Shown: piece by piece, positions 52,990 to 62,041 of the stretch | Numbering within the stretch: position 1 is the stretch's first letter | Layout of the letters: each line of letters opens with the position of its first letter | NCBI RefSeq assembly: GCF_026340975.1 | Contig: NZ_JAPEOS010000002.1 | Coordinates: forward strand, 638,501-702,500 | DNA from: Streptomyces sp. NBC_01214 | GTDB lineage: Bacteria > Actinomycetota > Actinomycetes > Streptomycetales > Streptomycetaceae | Direction: 5' to 3' | DNA: 64,000 nucleotides | Notes under the pieces: model-generated | The model's database searches: none | What the model was told of the DNA's origin: nothing | The model's input: only the letters and a program-made list of their open reading frames with translations | Program-made: the position numbers and the translations under genes

Positions 52990-54693
52990 CTACGGGAGCC
53001 CGTGGACCTTCGGACCCACCGAGTTCGACCAAGCACTACCCGCCTTGGCGTCCCAGTTGGTCGACCAGGTCATCGCGCCGCGCAGCCCCGGGTAGGTCTT
53101 CGACGGCTTGAAGGAGCCGCAGTTCGTTCCCCGGGTCAAGCAGTCCAGGGCGTTGTTGACGACCGTCGGGGAGACGTAGCCGCTGCCCGCGCCGCTGGGC
53201 GAGGCCGGCACGCCGATGCCCACCTGCGAGGGGTCGAGGCCGCCCTCCAACTGGATGCAGGCGAGCGCGGTGAGGAAGTCCACCGATCCCTGGGAGTAGA
53301 CCTTGCCGTCGCAGCCGTTCATCGAGCCGCTGTTGTAGTACTGCATGTTGACGACGGTGAGGATGTCCTTGATGTTCAGCGCCGTCTTGAAGTAGCCGCC
53401 CTGCGTGGACTGCATGTCGATCGTCTGCGGGGCCATGGTGATGACGAGCGAGGGGCCCGCCTTGGATGACAGCGAGCGCAGGGCCTGCGTCATGTAGGTG
53501 GGGTTCAGGCCGTTCTCGAGGTCGATGTCGATGCCGGTGAACCCGTACTCCTGCATCAGGGCGTACGCGGAGTTCGCGAGGTTGTTGGCGGAGGTCGAGT
53601 CATTGACCGCAATGGTCCCCTTCTCGCCGCCGATGGAGAGGATGACCGACTTGCCGGCCGCCTTCTTCGCGGCGATGTCGGCCTTGAACTGGGCGACCGT
53701 GTAGCCGCCGAGGCCGGCCGAGTCGAGGTTGAAGGCGATGGCGCCGGGCGTGGTGGTGGCGTCGGCGAAGGAGACGGCGATGATGTCGTACTGCGCCGAG
53801 ACGTCGGAGATCTTCTGGACGGTCGCGCCGTTGTTGAAGTTCTGCCAGTAGCCGGTCAGGGCGTGCTTGGGGACGGCGGGCCCGGGGCCCGGACCCGGGT
53901 CGGTGCCGGTGGTGGTGCCGGTCACCGGGGCGGACTTCGGGCCCTCGCCCGCCGCGTTGTACGCGCTCACCTGGAAGGAGTACGAGGTCGCGGCCGCGAG
54001 CCCGGTGATCTGGGTGGAGGCGGCGCCACCGGTCACGGTCTTGACGCGGACGCCGTCCTGGTACACGTAGTAGCCGGTGGCCGAACTGACCGCGTTCCAC
54101 GAAAGGGTGAGGGCGTTCGCGCTCTGACCGGAAACGGCCGTCCCGGCCGGGGCTCCGGGGACCGACGGACCGGGGTCGGTGCCGCCCCCGCCGTCCGGGC
54201 CGAAGACGCTGAACTCGTCCACGACGTAGGCCGGCTGGCCGTACCAGCCGTGCGTGTAGACGGTGACCTGGGTGGTGCTGGGGCCGGTGGTGAAGGTGGT
54301 GGAGAGCTTCTGCCAGCCGGCGCCCGACCCGGGCGTCCAGGTGGAGACGTCCTGGGTGCCGGTCCCGGTCGCGCCGAGGTAGACGTAGCTGCCCTGGACC
54401 TGCGTGCTCAGCGTGTAGGTCGAGTTCGGCTTGACCGTGACGGTCTGGCTGCAGCGCGCATGGTCCTGGCCCGCCGGGGTGGCCTTCAGGGCGCCGGATC
54501 CGGCGTAGACGGGCGAGGAGACGGAAGTGCCGGTTCCGCCGGTGCAGGACCAGTTGGCGAGACCCGCTTCGAAGCCGCCGTTGCGGACGACGTTCACGTC
54601 GGCGGCCCGTGCGGTGCCGGCGGCGAGGGCGGACAGGGCGCCCGCGGTCAGGGTGACGGCGATGGGCAGGGCGAGGGAGCGTATGCGGTTCAC
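52990..54693 (-). CDS. secreted GH18 chitinase with CBM and FN3 domains
   Basis: 567 residues. Signal peptide 1-30 (GTARA), an N-terminal carbohydrate-binding domain (NGGFEAGLANWSC, to about 165), a Gly/Asp/Pro linker, one FN3 domain (about 188-275), a second linker, and the GH18 domain with catalytic motif GIDIDLE (Glu393). This is the typical layout of Streptomyces chitinases C/D. It hydrolyses chitin to N-acetylglucosamine oligomers. GTG 54693 has GGAG upstream; the longer open frame to 55188 is rejected. A DasR-type operator lies 85-100 nt upstream. Confidence 0.95.
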   Translation of the reverse strand: MNRIRSLALPIAVTLTAGALSALAAGTARAADVNVVRNGGFEAGLANWSCTGGTGTSVSSPVYAGSGALKATPAGQDHARCSQTVTVKPNSTYTLSTQVQGSYVYLGATGTGTQDVSTWTPGSGAGWQKLSTTFTTGPSTTQVTVYTHGWYGQPAYVVDEFSVFGPDGGGGTDPGPSVPGAPAGTAVSGQSANALTLSWNAVSSATGYYVYQDGVRVKTVTGGAASTQITGLAAATSYSFQVSAYNAAGEGPKSAPVTGTTTGTDPGPGPGPAVPKHALTGYWQNFNNGATVQKISDVSAQYDIIAVSFADATTTPGAIAFNLDSAGLGGYTVAQFKADIAAKKAAGKSVILSIGGEKGTIAVNDSTSANNLANSAYALMQEYGFTGIDIDLENGLNPTYMTQALRSLSSKAGPSLVITMAPQTIDMQSTQGGYFKTALNIKDILTVVNMQYYNSGSMNGCDGKVYSQGSVDFLTALACIQLEGGLDPSQVGIGVPASPSGAGSGYVSPTVVNNALDCLTRGTNCGSFKPSKTYPGLRGAMTWSTNWDAKAGSAWSNSVGPKVHGLP

Positions 54694-54777
54694 GTGGGCT
54701 CCGGTGGGGGGAGGGAGAGGGGTGTGGACGGAGGCGGGCCGAGTGGGGTGGGTCCGACTCACGGCGTTGGCTGCCAA

Positions 54778-54793
54778 GTTGGTCCAGACCAAT
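54778..54793 (-). promoter_or_regulatory. DasR-responsive element (dre) / chitinase operator
   Basis: The site contains TGGTCCAGACCA, one base from the dre core TGGTCTAGACCA, in the palindrome TTGGTCCAGACCAA. DasR represses chitinolytic genes until glucosamine-6-phosphate accumulates. Confidence 0.85.
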
Positions 54794-55000
54794 CCTCCTG
54801 TCAAGGGTCTTCGCGATGTGGCTTGAAATGGCCCGCTATGCGATCCCTGTTGTCCGGGTTTCCGCCCCCTGTGACAGGTGCTGGTAGCACGGGAATCTTC
54901 AAGGCCCTGCCCCGCCAGGGGTGACGCGGATATGGTGCTGGGGCAAGGGGGAGCGGGTCGATCGGATGCGGTCGCGCGGTGCGGGCGCGGACGCGGGAAG

Positions 55001-55055
55001 TCCGTGTCGAATCCGCGTCGAGTCCGCGTCAGATCCGGGTCGAGTCCGTGTGGAG
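55001..55055 (+). repeat. five 11-bp tandem repeats upstream of the Tad locus
   Basis: Five consecutive 11-bp units of consensus TCCGNGTCGAG (starts at 55001, 55012, 55023, 55034, 55045) lie 68-122 nt upstream of the first Tad-locus gene. The period is near one DNA helical turn. The rest of the 429-nt gap contains the dre site and otherwise nothing coding. Confidence 0.7.
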
Positions 55056-55122
55056 CGCGCGTCGGGCACGCGAAGCGCCCGCGACGTACGGGCGTACGGG
55101 GTGTACGTGGGGGAACGGGGGA

Positions 55123-56055
55123 ATGCGCGTGCCGACCGCCATCGCTGTCACCAGTGCCGATCTGGTGCTTCCGGCCCCTGACCGGCACACGCCCGGGGCC
55201 GCCTTACTCCACCCGCCCGAGCAGCTCGACCTGGAGTCCGCGCTCGCCGAGACGGGCGCCCTGCTGGAGCGGCACGGCCACCTCGTGGCCCTCGTGCCGC
55301 CGTGGCTCCCGCGCTCCACCGTCCAACGCCTGCACACCGTACGCGCCATCCTGGAAACCGACCGGATCGCGCTCCTCGGCATCGATCTGCCGCCGCTGGG
55401 CACGGCCCTGCTGGTACGTCAGCTGCGCCAGCTCAGCGTCTGCGACTTCAGCCCCGGAATCATCGCCTCCGCGGCCCGGCTGCTGTCCCACTACATCTAC
55501 GCGGGCGCCCTGCTGGGCTCGGTCGCCAAACTCGACCGGGTCCGGGTCCCGGTCGGACTCGGGGCGCACGCCAGGTCCTGGTCGCCGAGCGCGCAGTTCG
55601 CCGTCATGGCCCACCCGAAACCGCACCTGGCCAAACTGGGCGGCGGATCCCAGGGCGCCCGCGGATCCCAGGGCGCGCACGGCCCCCGCGGCGCCCACGG
55701 TTCCCGCGGCGCGCTGCTGCCGGCCGGTCCCGAGTTCGCCACGCACCTCACCTTCGCCCGCGGCCAGCTCACCTCCGACTGGGTCACGGCCGAACTGGCC
55801 CCCGCCTGGCAGGTCCAGGGAGTCCTGGAGAACCCGCTGCCCGCCGCGTCCCCCGGCTGGTGGGGCACCCCGAAACTCGTCGAGTTCGCCGCCGGCATCC
55901 CGGACCTGTCCGTGCTCTACCAACTCGTCGCCTCGGTCCGCCGGGAGGAGTGCCGCTGGTGCGGCCTCGAACTCATCGGCGACCGCTGCGGCTTCTGCGC
56001 GGCACCGCTCACCGCACCGCCGCCGCCCGCGAGCAGCGCCCGTTCCAGACCCTGA
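55123..56055 (+). CDS. Tad-locus protein with collagen-like stretch and zinc ribbon
   Basis: 310 residues, no signal peptide. Mixed alpha/beta N-terminal domain of unknown type. Residues about 168-190 are Gly-x-y triplets (GSQGARGSQGAHGPRG), encoded by a repetitive DNA segment. The C-terminus has a zinc-ribbon CRWCGLELIGDRCGFC (CxxC...CxxC). It precedes CpaB by 48 nt and probably belongs to the pilus operon; possible role as a regulator or assembly factor is inference. ATG 55123 follows a GGGGGA site. Confidence 0.7.
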   Translation: MRVPTAIAVTSADLVLPAPDRHTPGAALLHPPEQLDLESALAETGALLERHGHLVALVPPWLPRSTVQRLHTVRAILETDRIALLGIDLPPLGTALLVRQLRQLSVCDFSPGIIASAARLLSHYIYAGALLGSVAKLDRVRVPVGLGAHARSWSPSAQFAVMAHPKPHLAKLGGGSQGARGSQGAHGPRGAHGSRGALLPAGPEFATHLTFARGQLTSDWVTAELAPAWQVQGVLENPLPAASPGWWGTPKLVEFAAGIPDLSVLYQLVASVRREECRWCGLELIGDRCGFCAAPLTAPPPPASSARSRP

Positions 56056-56103
56056 TCACTCGAACGCACGAATGAATGAAGAACGGCGAGGTAGGTAAGG
56101 CCC

Positions 56104-56805
56104 ATGAACTCACGCCAGCGCCGCGGCGTCATCCTGCTGCTCCTGTCGGTCCTGTGCGCACTGGGGGCCTTCGCCGGAGTCCTCGTGGTGATCGGCGACG
56201 TCAACTCCAAGGTCGGCGCCGAGGTCGTCGCGTACCGGGCCAAGGGCGACATAGCCCCGTACAGCCCGCTGGCGGCAGGGCAGTTCGAGGAGGTCAGGAT
56301 TCCCAAGCGGTGGCTCTCCGGAACCGCCGTCACCGACCTCGGCGCGCTCAAGGACAAGATCGCCCTCACCACGCTCAAGAAGGGCTCGCTGCTCCAGGCG
56401 GACATGTTCGTCGACCGGCCGCAGCTCCAGCCCGGTGAGCAGGAGATCGCCATCATGATCGACGCCGCCACCGGCGTGGCCGGCAAGATCACCTCCGGTG
56501 CCAAGGTCAACATCCTCGCCACCTTCAAGGGCGCCAAGGACGGCGACCCCTCGCGATCGGTGATCATCGTCGCCAACGCCCGGGTCCTGGGCGTCGGCAA
56601 GCTCACCGCCCTGGACAAGGACAGCGACCGCAAGGGCCCCGCCGAGGCCGTTCCGATCACCTTCGCCCTGAGCACCAAGGACACCCAGCGCGTCGCGTAC
56701 GCCGAGTCCTTCGCGGAGCACGTACGCCTGGCCCTGGTGGCCCCCGGCACCGACTCGGCGCCCGCCCCGGGCGACCGCACGTACACCCTCGACGGGGACA
56801 GGTGA
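56104..56805 (+). CDS. Flp pilus assembly protein CpaB (RcpC)
   Basis: 233 residues. N-terminal membrane helix (about 8-30, VILLLLSVLCALGAFAGVLVV), then a SAF-type domain (YRAKGDIAPYSPLAAGQFEEVRIPKRWL) and an RcpC domain. In Gram-negative Tad systems CpaB supports the outer secretin; Gram-positive versions are likely an envelope-spanning scaffold. The next gene begins 7 nt later. ATG 56104 fits the family start. Confidence 0.85.
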   Translation: MNSRQRRGVILLLLSVLCALGAFAGVLVVIGDVNSKVGAEVVAYRAKGDIAPYSPLAAGQFEEVRIPKRWLSGTAVTDLGALKDKIALTTLKKGSLLQADMFVDRPQLQPGEQEIAIMIDAATGVAGKITSGAKVNILATFKGAKDGDPSRSVIIVANARVLGVGKLTALDKDSDRKGPAEAVPITFALSTKDTQRVAYAESFAEHVRLALVAPGTDSAPAPGDRTYTLDGDR

Positions 56806-56812
56806 GGCCCGG

Positions 56813-58105
56813 ATGACCACCCGAATCCTCCCCGCGGTCGGCGACCCGGACGCCGCGCGCGCCATCGTGACCCTGCTCAGCCAGCTCCCGGCCGCCGAGC
56901 CGGCGGCCCCCGTCCCGGACGCGACCACGCTCCTGGACACCCTCGCCCGGTTGGCCGCCGACTCCATCGACGAACTCCCCGAGGTCGTCCTCGTCCACGA
57001 GCGGATCGGGCCGGTGCCCGCCCTGGAGCTCATCCGGGAGGTCGCCCTGCGCTTCCCGGCCGTGGGCGTCGTCCTGGTCTCCTCGGACGCCGGCCCGGGG
57101 CTGTTCTCCGCCGCCATGGACTCGGGTGCGCGCGGTCTGATCGGCCTCCCGCTCTCCTACGAGGAACTTGCCGCCCGCGTCCAGGCCGCCGCCCAGTGGT
57201 CCGTGGGCGTACGCCGCCACCTGGGCGGGGGCGCCGCCGCCGACGTGTTCACGGGCCCGGGCGGCCGGGTGGTCACCGTGACCGGAGCCAAGGGCGGGGT
57301 GGGCACCACCTTCACCGCCGTGCAGTTCGCGCTGGCCGCGGCCGCCTCGGGACGGCGTACCGCACTGGTCGACCTGGACCTCCAGGCCGGCGACGTGGGC
57401 TCGTACCTCGACGTGCAGTTCCGGCGCTCCATCGCCGACCTCGCCGGGATCCAGGACATCTCCCCGCGGGTCCTCCAGGACGCCGTCTACGACGACGCCT
57501 CGGGCCTCGCGCTGCTCCTGGCACCGGCGGACGGGGAGCGGGGCGAGGAGGTCGACGACCGGGCCGCCCGGCACATCGTCGGAGCCCTGCGCAGCCGCTA
57601 CGAACTCGTCGTCATCGACTGCGGCACCCAGGTCACCGGAGCCAACGCGGCGGCCGTGGAGATGGCGGACGTGGCGGTGCTGGTCACCACGCCGGACGTG
57701 GTCGCGGTACGGGCGGCCAAGCGCATGGTCCGGATGTGGGAACGGCTCCAGGTCCGCAAGGCGGAGGACACGGCGATGGTCGTGAACCGCTGGAGCAAGC
57801 ACACCGAGATCCAGCCCGCCCTGATCGAGAAGATCACCAAAACCCGCGCCACCCGCACCCCGGTCCCGGCCGCCTTCAAGGAACTCCAGGCCGTGGTCGA
57901 CGCGGGCCGCGTCCAGGACCTCGACAACCGCTCGACGGTCAAACAGGCCCTGTGGACCCTGGCCGGCGAACTCGGCCTCCTGGCGACCCCCGACTCCGCC
58001 CCGTCGACGTCGTCCACGTCCTCCTCGGCGGCCGCCCCGGGCGCCTCCCTGGCGGTCCGCGCGAGCGGCCCGGTGGCCCGGCTGCGCCGCGGCCGGGAGG
58101 GCTGA
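56813..58105 (+). CDS. CpaE/TadZ-like pilus ATPase
   Basis: 430 residues. An N-terminal receiver-like pseudo domain (to about 140) is followed by a MinD/ParA-type ATPase with deviant Walker A GAKGGVGTT at 158-166, LVDLDLQAGDVG and VVIDCGTQV. It is expected to localise the Tad machine to a cell pole or hyphal site. The C-terminal tail is Ser/Thr-rich. It is part of the co-directional Tad operon. Confidence 0.88.
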   Translation: MTTRILPAVGDPDAARAIVTLLSQLPAAEPAAPVPDATTLLDTLARLAADSIDELPEVVLVHERIGPVPALELIREVALRFPAVGVVLVSSDAGPGLFSAAMDSGARGLIGLPLSYEELAARVQAAAQWSVGVRRHLGGGAAADVFTGPGGRVVTVTGAKGGVGTTFTAVQFALAAAASGRRTALVDLDLQAGDVGSYLDVQFRRSIADLAGIQDISPRVLQDAVYDDASGLALLLAPADGERGEEVDDRAARHIVGALRSRYELVVIDCGTQVTGANAAAVEMADVAVLVTTPDVVAVRAAKRMVRMWERLQVRKAEDTAMVVNRWSKHTEIQPALIEKITKTRATRTPVPAAFKELQAVVDAGRVQDLDNRSTVKQALWTLAGELGLLATPDSAPSTSSTSSSAAAPGASLAVRASGPVARLRRGREG

Positions 58106-58108
58106 CCC

Positions 58109-58480
58109 ATGCCCGCCCGCAGACCGGGGCGCGGGGACCGGGGCCAGGTGGCGATCGAGTTCGTGGGCACGGTGCCGCTGATCCTGCTGCTCGTGGCGGC
58201 GGTGTGGGAGTGCGTACTGATCGGGTACGCCTTCTCGCTGGCGGGCAACGCGGCGGACGAGGCGGCGCGGGCGGGGGCGGTGAGCGGGAAATCCAGCCTC
58301 TGCGAGGCGGCGGCGAAGGAGCACATCGGGGAGGCGTGGAAGCCCCGGGTGAAGTGTGAGAAGTCCGGGGACATCTACCGGGCGAAGGTCACCCTGGGGG
58401 TCCCGGTCTTCTTCCCGGGCCTCGACTTCGGCGAGATCGACGGTACCGGCGGCGCGGCATTGGAGAAGGAGGCGAAGTGA
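58109..58480 (+). CDS. TadE-like pseudopilin 1
   Basis: 123 residues. The prepilin-like motif RGQVAIEFVG (cleavage after Gly, Glu at +5) precedes a hydrophobic helix; the C-terminal part is soluble and has two Cys (SLCEAAAKE, VKCEKSG). TadE proteins are minor pseudopilins of Tad pili. It starts 3 nt after CpaE and is followed by a second TadE after 1 nt. Confidence 0.85.
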   Translation: MPARRPGRGDRGQVAIEFVGTVPLILLLVAAVWECVLIGYAFSLAGNAADEAARAGAVSGKSSLCEAAAKEHIGEAWKPRVKCEKSGDIYRAKVTLGVPVFFPGLDFGEIDGTGGAALEKEAK

Positions 58481-58481
58481 C

Positions 58482-58853
58482 ATGAGGCGGCGACGCATCC
58501 GTTCCGACCGGGGTCAAGTGGCCCTGGAGTACATCGGCTTCGTGCCCATCCTGCTGTTCGTCGCCCTCTGCGGGATCCAGCTCGGCTGGGTCGCGTACGT
58601 CCACGAGCAGGCGGACACGGCCGCCCGTACGGCGGCCCGGGTGGAGGCCCAGCACCAGGGCCGGGGAAAGGCCGCCGGATACGCCGCCATCCGTGAAGGG
58701 CTCCCGGCGACCGTCAGTGTGGACACCGGAGCAGACGCGGTGACGGCGACCGTGACCATCCGGATCAACTCGATCATTCCCGGGCTGAAGCCCGAACCGG
58801 CGAAGGCGACGGCGGTCATGCCCAACGACGACCCGAAGGTGACCGGACCATGA
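58482..58853 (+). CDS. TadE-like pseudopilin 2
   Basis: 123 residues. Prepilin motif RGQVALEYIG and a long hydrophobic helix, then a soluble domain without cysteines. Probably forms a heteromeric minor pilin with the preceding TadE. ATG 58482; its stop overlaps the CpaF start (ATGA). Confidence 0.85.
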   Translation: MRRRRIRSDRGQVALEYIGFVPILLFVALCGIQLGWVAYVHEQADTAARTAARVEAQHQGRGKAAGYAAIREGLPATVSVDTGADAVTATVTIRINSIIPGLKPEPAKATAVMPNDDPKVTGP

Positions 58854-60193
58854 GCCTGCGTTCCCGGGTCAACACCCCCGACGACCGACACAGCCCGCGC
58901 GAGGACGGACGGCTCGTCTCCTCCTACCGCGCCAAGCTGCTGGAGGAGATCGACCTCGCCGAGATGTCCGCGCTCGCGCCCGCCGAGCGCCGGGCGCGCC
59001 TGGAGCGCGTACTCGGCCACATCATCAGCCGCGAAGGGCCCGTCCTCTCCACGGTCGAGCGCGCCCAGCTGATCCGCCGCGTCGTCGACGAGGCCCTCGG
59101 ACTTGGCGTGCTCGAACCGCTCCTCGAAGACGCCTCGATCTCCGAAATCATGGTCAACGGCCCCGACCACATCTACGTGGAGCGTGCCGGCCGGGTCGAG
59201 CAGCTCCCCATCCGCTTCGCCTCGCACGAGCAGCTGATGCAAACCATCGAGCGCATCGTCTCCACCGTCAACCGCCGCGTGGACGAGGCCAATCCGATGG
59301 TCGACGCCCGCCTCCCCAGCGGAGAGCGCGTCAACGTCATCATCCCGCCGCTCTCCCTGACCGGCGCCACCCTCACCATCCGCCGCTTCCCGCGCGCCTT
59401 CACCCTGCACGAGATGATCGCCCTCGGCTCGCTCGACGAGCAGATGCTGATACTGCTCTCCGGCCTCGTCGGAGCGAAGATGAACGTGATCGTCTCCGGC
59501 GCCACCGGCACCGGGAAGACCACCCTCCTCAACGCCCTCTCCGGGCTGATCCCGGAGGGCGAACGCATCATCACCATCGAGGACTCGGCCGAACTCCAGC
59601 TCCAGCAGGCCCACGTCATCCGCCTCGAATCCCGCCCCGCGAACGTCGAGGGCAAGGGCCAGATCACCATCCGCGACCTCGTGCGCAACTCCCTGCGCAT
59701 GCGCCCCGACCGCATCATCGTCGGCGAGGTCCGCGGCGGCGAGACCCTCGACATGCTCCAGGCGATGTCCACCGGCCACGACGGCTCCCTGGCCACCGTC
59801 CACGCCAACAGCTCCTCGGACGCCCTGATGCGCCTGCAGACCCTCGCCTCCATGTCGGAGGTCGAGATCCCCTTCGAGGCGCTGCAGGACCAGATCAACA
59901 GCGCCGTCAACGTCATCGTCCAACTGACCCGCTTCGGCGACGGTTCGCGCCGCATCACCGAGATCTCCGTCCTCGAATCGCACGGCCGCGAACCCTTCCG
60001 GATCACCACGGTCTGCCGCTTCGGGGCACAGCCGATGGGGGTGGACGGGCGCGTCCACGGCTACTTCGAGTACTACCCGCTGCCCCGCCAGATCGCGGAA
60101 CGCCTCTACATGAACAACCAGCCCATCCCGCAGGCCTTCGGCGTCGCGCCGGAGGACCCCCTGACCGCCCGCATCACCCGGACCGCCCTGTGA
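58850..60193 (+). CDS. CpaF/TadA pilus assembly ATPase
   Basis: 447 residues, secretion-NTPase superfamily. N-terminal helical domain, then the ATPase core with Walker A GATGTGKTT at 217-225, an Asp box (IITIEDSAELQL), Walker B-like IIVGEVRGGETLDML and a His box (GHDGSLATVHAN). It is the hexameric motor of the Tad system. It overlaps its neighbours on both sides by 4 nt. Confidence 0.95.
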   Translation: MSLRSRVNTPDDRHSPREDGRLVSSYRAKLLEEIDLAEMSALAPAERRARLERVLGHIISREGPVLSTVERAQLIRRVVDEALGLGVLEPLLEDASISEIMVNGPDHIYVERAGRVEQLPIRFASHEQLMQTIERIVSTVNRRVDEANPMVDARLPSGERVNVIIPPLSLTGATLTIRRFPRAFTLHEMIALGSLDEQMLILLSGLVGAKMNVIVSGATGTGKTTLLNALSGLIPEGERIITIEDSAELQLQQAHVIRLESRPANVEGKGQITIRDLVRNSLRMRPDRIIVGEVRGGETLDMLQAMSTGHDGSLATVHANSSSDALMRLQTLASMSEVEIPFEALQDQINSAVNVIVQLTRFGDGSRRITEISVLESHGREPFRITTVCRFGAQPMGVDGRVHGYFEYYPLPRQIAERLYMNNQPIPQAFGVAPEDPLTARITRTAL

Positions 60194-61128
60194 ACCCACT
60201 CATCCTCGCCACCCTCGGCGCCACGCTGCTGGCGTGCGTACTGGTCGTCGCAGGCCTCCAGGCGTACATGGCCGGCCGCGCCCAGCGCGCCGCCCTCCTC
60301 GAGCGCCTCTCGGCGAGCGGCGCACCGGAGCCGGTCGGCCGCCGGCGCCGCTTCCCGACGGTCGACCGGCGGCTGCGCAAGACGAAGCTCGGCCGCCGTA
60401 TCGAGGTGAAGCTGGCGACCACCGGCCTGGACCTCACTCCCGGCGAGTTCTTCGTCTACATGCTGGGCTCGATCGCGGGGGTCTGGCTCATCGCGTCCTC
60501 CCTCCTCGCGCCATTCTTCGGCCCGGTGGCCGGTGCCATCGGCATCTGGGCGGCGAACGCCTTCCTCAACTGGCAGCGGGCACGGCGTACGGAACGGTTC
60601 ATCAACCAGCTCCCCGACCTGGCCCGCATCCTCGCCAACGCCACCCAGGCCGGGCTGGCGCTGCGCACGGCCATCGGCATCGCGGCCGAGGAACTGGAGG
60701 CACCGGCGGGCGAGGAACTGGCGCGCGTCGCCGACCGCCTCGCCGTCGGCCACTCGATCGACGAGTCCCTCGGCGAGCTCACCGAGCGCCTGCCGTCCCG
60801 GGAACTGGTCGTCCTCGTCTCCACCCTCGTCCTGTCGGCCCGCGCGGGCGGCGCGATCGTGGACAGCCTGCGCAACCTCACCGTGACGCTGGAGCAGCGC
60901 AAGGAGACCCGCAGGGAGATCCGTACCCAGCTGTCACAGGTGACGGTGACGGCGTACCTGGTCCCCGCCATCGGCCTCGGATCCCTGCTGCTGGTCGACC
61001 TGATGATGCCCGGCGCGCTCGACCGGATGACGGGCGCCTTCCTCGGCCAGACGGCCGTGCTCATCGCCCTCGGCCTCTTCGCCCTGGGCTTCGTCCTCAT
61101 CCGCCGCCTGTCGAAGATCGACGTGTGA
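60190..61128 (+). CDS. TadB, type II secretion F-like inner-membrane protein
   Basis: 312 residues. Membrane segments near the N-terminus and middle, a GspF domain (LPDLARILANATQAGLALRTAIGIAAEEL), and C-terminal helices. With TadC it forms the membrane platform driven by CpaF. GTG 60190 overlaps the CpaF stop (GTGA). Confidence 0.92.
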   Translation: MNPLILATLGATLLACVLVVAGLQAYMAGRAQRAALLERLSASGAPEPVGRRRRFPTVDRRLRKTKLGRRIEVKLATTGLDLTPGEFFVYMLGSIAGVWLIASSLLAPFFGPVAGAIGIWAANAFLNWQRARRTERFINQLPDLARILANATQAGLALRTAIGIAAEELEAPAGEELARVADRLAVGHSIDESLGELTERLPSRELVVLVSTLVLSARAGGAIVDSLRNLTVTLEQRKETRREIRTQLSQVTVTAYLVPAIGLGSLLLVDLMMPGALDRMTGAFLGQTAVLIALGLFALGFVLIRRLSKIDV

Positions 61129-61144
61129 GGGGGCGGACGGGACG

Positions 61145-62038
61145 ATGACCGGATTCCTTCTCGCACTGGCCGTGGCCCTGTCGGTCCTCGGCGCGTTCCA
61201 CGGCATCCGCCTCTACCGCGCGGACGTGAAGCTGCCCACGGACCTCGCGCTCGCCCTGGAGGTCGGGGCCACCCGTACGACGGCGGTCGGCTCCCTGGTG
61301 GACCGGATGGGCATCCGCTGGGCCCCGGCGGTGCTGCGCCTGATGGGGCCGGCACGGGTGGCCCGCAAGCGCCGCCAGATCGACATGGCCGGCAACCCGG
61401 CGGGCCTGACGATCGACCGCTACGCTGCACGGCGCGCGGTGTACGGCGCCCTGGGCGCCCTCGGCGCCTTCTCGATGCTGATCAACGGCCAACTGGTGGC
61501 CGCACTGCTCATGGTGGCCTTCGGTCTGTTCTGGATCGAGGCCGGTCTGTGGTCGGCGATCCGGGTCCGCCGCGACCACATCGAGCGGACCCTGCCGGAC
61601 TTCTTGGACGTACTCGCGGTCGTCGTCAGCGCCGGGCTGGGCTTCCGGCAGGCGCTGGAGCGGGTGGCGGGCAAGTACGAGGGCCCGTGGGCCGACGAAA
61701 TCCGCATCACCCTCCAGCAGATGAACATGGGCGTCAGCCGCCGTCAGGCCTTCGACGAACTGCGCCGCCGCAATGACAGCGAGCAGGTCGCGCAGTTCGT
61801 CACGGCCCTGCAGCAGGGCGAGGAGCTCGGCTCGCCGATCGTCGAGACCCTGATCGCGATCGCCGAGGACATGCGCCGCACGGACGCCCAGAACGCCCGG
61901 CGCCGCGCGGCCCGGGCCGTCCCGAAGGCGACGTTCGCGGTGACCATGTTCATGCTCCCCGGCACGCTGATCCTCCTGGTCTGCGGCTTCGTCTACGGCG
62001 CGAACGTCGACTTCGACGCGCTGTTCGGGGGTGGCTGA
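61145..62038 (+). CDS. TadC, type II secretion F-like inner-membrane protein
   Basis: 297 residues with the same GspF-type domain (LPDFLDVLAVVVSAGLGFRQALERVA) and four membrane segments. Partner of TadB. It starts 16 nt after TadB and is followed 3 nt later by the response-regulator gene, so the latter is probably co-transcribed. Confidence 0.92.
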   Translation: MTGFLLALAVALSVLGAFHGIRLYRADVKLPTDLALALEVGATRTTAVGSLVDRMGIRWAPAVLRLMGPARVARKRRQIDMAGNPAGLTIDRYAARRAVYGALGALGAFSMLINGQLVAALLMVAFGLFWIEAGLWSAIRVRRDHIERTLPDFLDVLAVVVSAGLGFRQALERVAGKYEGPWADEIRITLQQMNMGVSRRQAFDELRRRNDSEQVAQFVTALQQGEELGSPIVETLIAIAEDMRRTDAQNARRRAARAVPKATFAVTMFMLPGTLILLVCGFVYGANVDFDALFGGG

Positions 62039-62041
62039 GCC

